In this document: positions 42,939 to 44,092 of the stretch, one piece after another | Layout of the letters: each line of letters begins with the position of its first letter | Position numbering within the stretch: the first letter of the stretch is position 1 | Assembly (NCBI GenBank): GCA_036644375.1 | Contig: JAVXQD010000017.1 | Span: 1-44,092, forward strand | Source of the DNA: CALWZE01 sp036644375 | GTDB lineage: Bacteria; Bacillota; Clostridia; Oscillospirales; Ruminococcaceae | Direction of reading: 5' to 3' | DNA: 44,092 bases | Position numbers and translations under genes: made by a program | Notes under the pieces: model-generated | What the model was told of the DNA's origin: nothing | The model's database searches: none | What the model saw: the letters and a program-made list of their open reading frames with translations, nothing else

Positions 42939-43619
42939 ATGGCTGTGAATATAACTGCGGAACAAAAGCGAGATGTGTTCATTAAGGATAACATTGGCCT
43001 TGTACACGCATGTGCTCACCGTTTCACCGGACGCGGAATGGAATACGACGATTTGTTTCAGGCCGGTTGTATGGGACTGATAAAAGCCTATGACGGCTTT
43101 GACGAGTCGAGGGGATTGAGATTCTCGACCTACGCAGTTCCGGTTATCCTCGGAGAAATAAAGCGTTTGTTTCGTGAGGGCGGTTCGGTCAAGGTCAGCA
43201 GGCGACTGAAGGAGTTGTCCCTTAAGGCATCGCGCGTTATTAATAATACTATAAAAGAAACAGGAATCGAACCCACTATCTTTGAGATTGCTCAAAAGCT
43301 TGAATGCAGCGAGGAAATGCTTGTTGAAGCGATGTGCTCGGCAAAGCCGTCAATTTCTCTGACATGTGATGATGAGGATGGCGAAAATCGAATAGCTGAT
43401 ATACCGATTCTGCATGAGGAGGAGATAATATCAGAACGGCTTACATTAAAAGATGCAATAGAAAGGCTTTCCGATACAGAACGAATGCTTTTGTCAGAAC
43501 GGTTTTATAAAAACAAGACCCAAAGCGAAACAGCAAGTATACTGAATACGACACAGGTTCAGATATCGCGAACAGAGCGTAAAATAATATCAAAGCTCAG
43601 AGAATATATGTCAGATTAA
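42939..43619 (+). CDS. sigF: Sporulation sigma factor SigF
   Basis: 226-residue group 3 sigma-70 factor. Region 2 (about 15-90) has EYDDLFQAGCMGLIKAYDGFDESRGLRFSTYAVPVILGEIKRLFRE; region 3 (about 95-160) and region 4 (about 170-226: SETASILNTTQVQISRTERKIISKLREYM) follow. The region 2 wording is typical of forespore factors sigma-F and sigma-G, and the spoIIA context decides for sigma-F. AGGAAGC lies upstream, just inside the spoIIAB end. It directs forespore-specific genes after asymmetric division. A strong terminator follows immediately. Confidence 0.95.
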   Translation: MAVNITAEQKRDVFIKDNIGLVHACAHRFTGRGMEYDDLFQAGCMGLIKAYDGFDESRGLRFSTYAVPVILGEIKRLFREGGSVKVSRRLKELSLKASRVINNTIKETGIEPTIFEIAQKLECSEEMLVEAMCSAKPSISLTCDDEDGENRIADIPILHEEEIISERLTLKDAIERLSDTERMLLSERFYKNKTQSETASILNTTQVQISRTERKIISKLREYMSD

Positions 43620-43648
43620 GCTGCAGGTCATCGCCTGCAGCTTTTTTT
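43620..43648 (+). terminator. Rho-independent terminator of spoIIA operon
   Basis: GCTGCAGG-tcatcg-CCTGCAGC followed by seven T. The stem's first base lies directly after the sigF stop codon. Confidence 0.9.
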
Positions 43649-43849
43649 GTGTATTGAGTGTAAAGAAAAACGGCAAATATGCAATGTTTTAAGAATTAGC
43701 AAGCAATAGATATACATTATAATGCGCATACACAAGACCGAATGATTTCTCCGAAACGATAAAAGCGCCAATAAATGGGCATATTGCAGAAAATTAAGAC
43801 AAATTATCGCAACACGCACGGGTAGGTTGTAAAAAGGGGCAAAAAGGAG

Positions 43850-43878
43850 TTGACAAAGGGGGATAAAGTCTATATAAT
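43850..43878 (+). promoter_or_regulatory. Strong consensus promoter, probably rRNA operon P
   Basis: Perfect TTGACA (43850-43855), 17 bp, perfect TATAAT (43873-43878). The transcript starts near 43885. The stretch 43649-43849 before it is AT-rich and shows nothing else I recognise. Confidence 0.75.
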
Positions 43879-43884
43879 CAGTCA

Positions 43885-44092
43885 TGCACCTCAGACGAGG
43901 GGCGGACAAAAGAAGAAAACGGACCTTGAAAATTAAACAATATAGAAGCTTGAAAAGACCCTTTTCAATAGCTCCGAGTGAGGCAGAAATGTACAAGCTC
44001 AGGAGAGCCGCAGAGAGAGCGGCAATAAGTAAAGACAGAACGTCAGAGATGATGTTTTGAGCAGGTATTACCGAGTGGAAACACTCGTTAAT
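43885..44092 (+). other. Likely rRNA operon leader, runs off the window
   Basis: After the consensus promoter comes ACGGACCTTGAAAATTAAAC (near 43919), which resembles the clostridial rRNA leader antitermination segment (CTTGAAAA-type boxA region), followed by small stems GCCGC/GCGGC (near 44009-44025) and CGAGTG-GAAA-CACTCG (near 44071-44086). 16S rRNA would begin past the edge. The 59-codon open frame over it is judged coincidental. A tRNA or other stable-RNA operon is an alternative. Confidence 0.6.

Noticed and set aside
43884..44060. Basic 58-residue open frame starting at an ATG 6 bases after the -10 box
   Set aside because: The ATG lies at the expected transcript start with no ribosome binding site, and the sequence fits a stable-RNA leader better.

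Overview
The window looks like a chromosomal contig of a spore-forming, low-GC Gram-positive anaerobe (class Clostridia, probably near Oscillospirales/Ruminococcaceae). The reasons are a spoIIAA-spoIIAB-sigF operon, a T-box leader on valS, a lysine (L-box) riboswitch, lipoprotein-type substrate-binding proteins, sigma-A promoters with 17-bp spacers and AGGAGG ribosome binding sites. No phage, IS element, CRISPR array or tRNA was recognised. A 10-N assembly gap lies at 23850-23859, and the left edge holds a frameshifted, truncated gene of unknown family.

Layout. 1-0.6 kb: broken unknown gene. 0.7-2.1 kb (minus): ccdA plus a TlpA/ResA-type thioredoxin, a thiol-redox export pair. 2.2-6.6 kb (minus): complete Leloir galactose operon in the order galM-like, galK, galT, galE. 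6.8-11.3 kb (plus, divergent from gal): a sugar-type substrate-binding lipoprotein followed by a membrane dCache-type/GGDEF/EAL protein, with no permease or ATPase, so probably a sensing pair for c-di-GMP control. 11.5-14.9 kb (plus): Fur/Zur-family repressor with a perfect 23-bp palindrome over its -10 box, then zinc ABC uptake genes znuA-znuC-znuB and luxS. 15.1-16.1 kb: DUF1835-type protein. 16.4-18.8 kb (minus): short cobalamin-dependent MetH. 19.0-21.0 kb (minus): OmpR-type response regulator and histidine kinase.

21.2-23.9 kb (plus): an ECF sigma factor between two RsgI-like single-pass proteins, both keeping the Asp-X-Asn-Pro site used for RsgI autoproteolysis and both ending in long acidic tails instead of carbohydrate-binding modules. 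An 84-nt stem-loop separates the first gene from the sigma gene. This is the least conventional system in the window. 24.2 kb: a 41-residue lysine-rich small ORF with its own promoter. 24.5-26.9 kb: alpha/beta hydrolase plus GPH-type sugar/cation symporter. 27.1-28.5 kb (minus): M20 peptidase. 28.7-31.6 kb: lysine riboswitch controlling a polar amino acid ABC transporter, which identifies lysine as the likely substrate. 31.8-35.8 kb (minus): large multi-PAS hybrid kinase. 36.2-38.9 kb: 891-residue iron-sulfur/FAD/NAD(P) oxidoreductase fusion. 39.0-41.9 kb: T-box and valS. 42.2-43.6 kb: spoIIA operon. 43.85 kb to the edge: a consensus promoter and leader resembling the start of an rRNA operon that runs off the window.

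Functional links. LuxS releases homocysteine, which the nearby MetH can remethylate; zinc uptake feeds both of these metalloenzymes. The gal operon and the binding protein/c-di-GMP pair share one divergent promoter region. Several ABC-type or binding-protein operons carry small intercistronic hairpins just after the binding-protein gene, consistent with differential expression. All functional calls come from reading motifs by eye; no database search or folding program was run.
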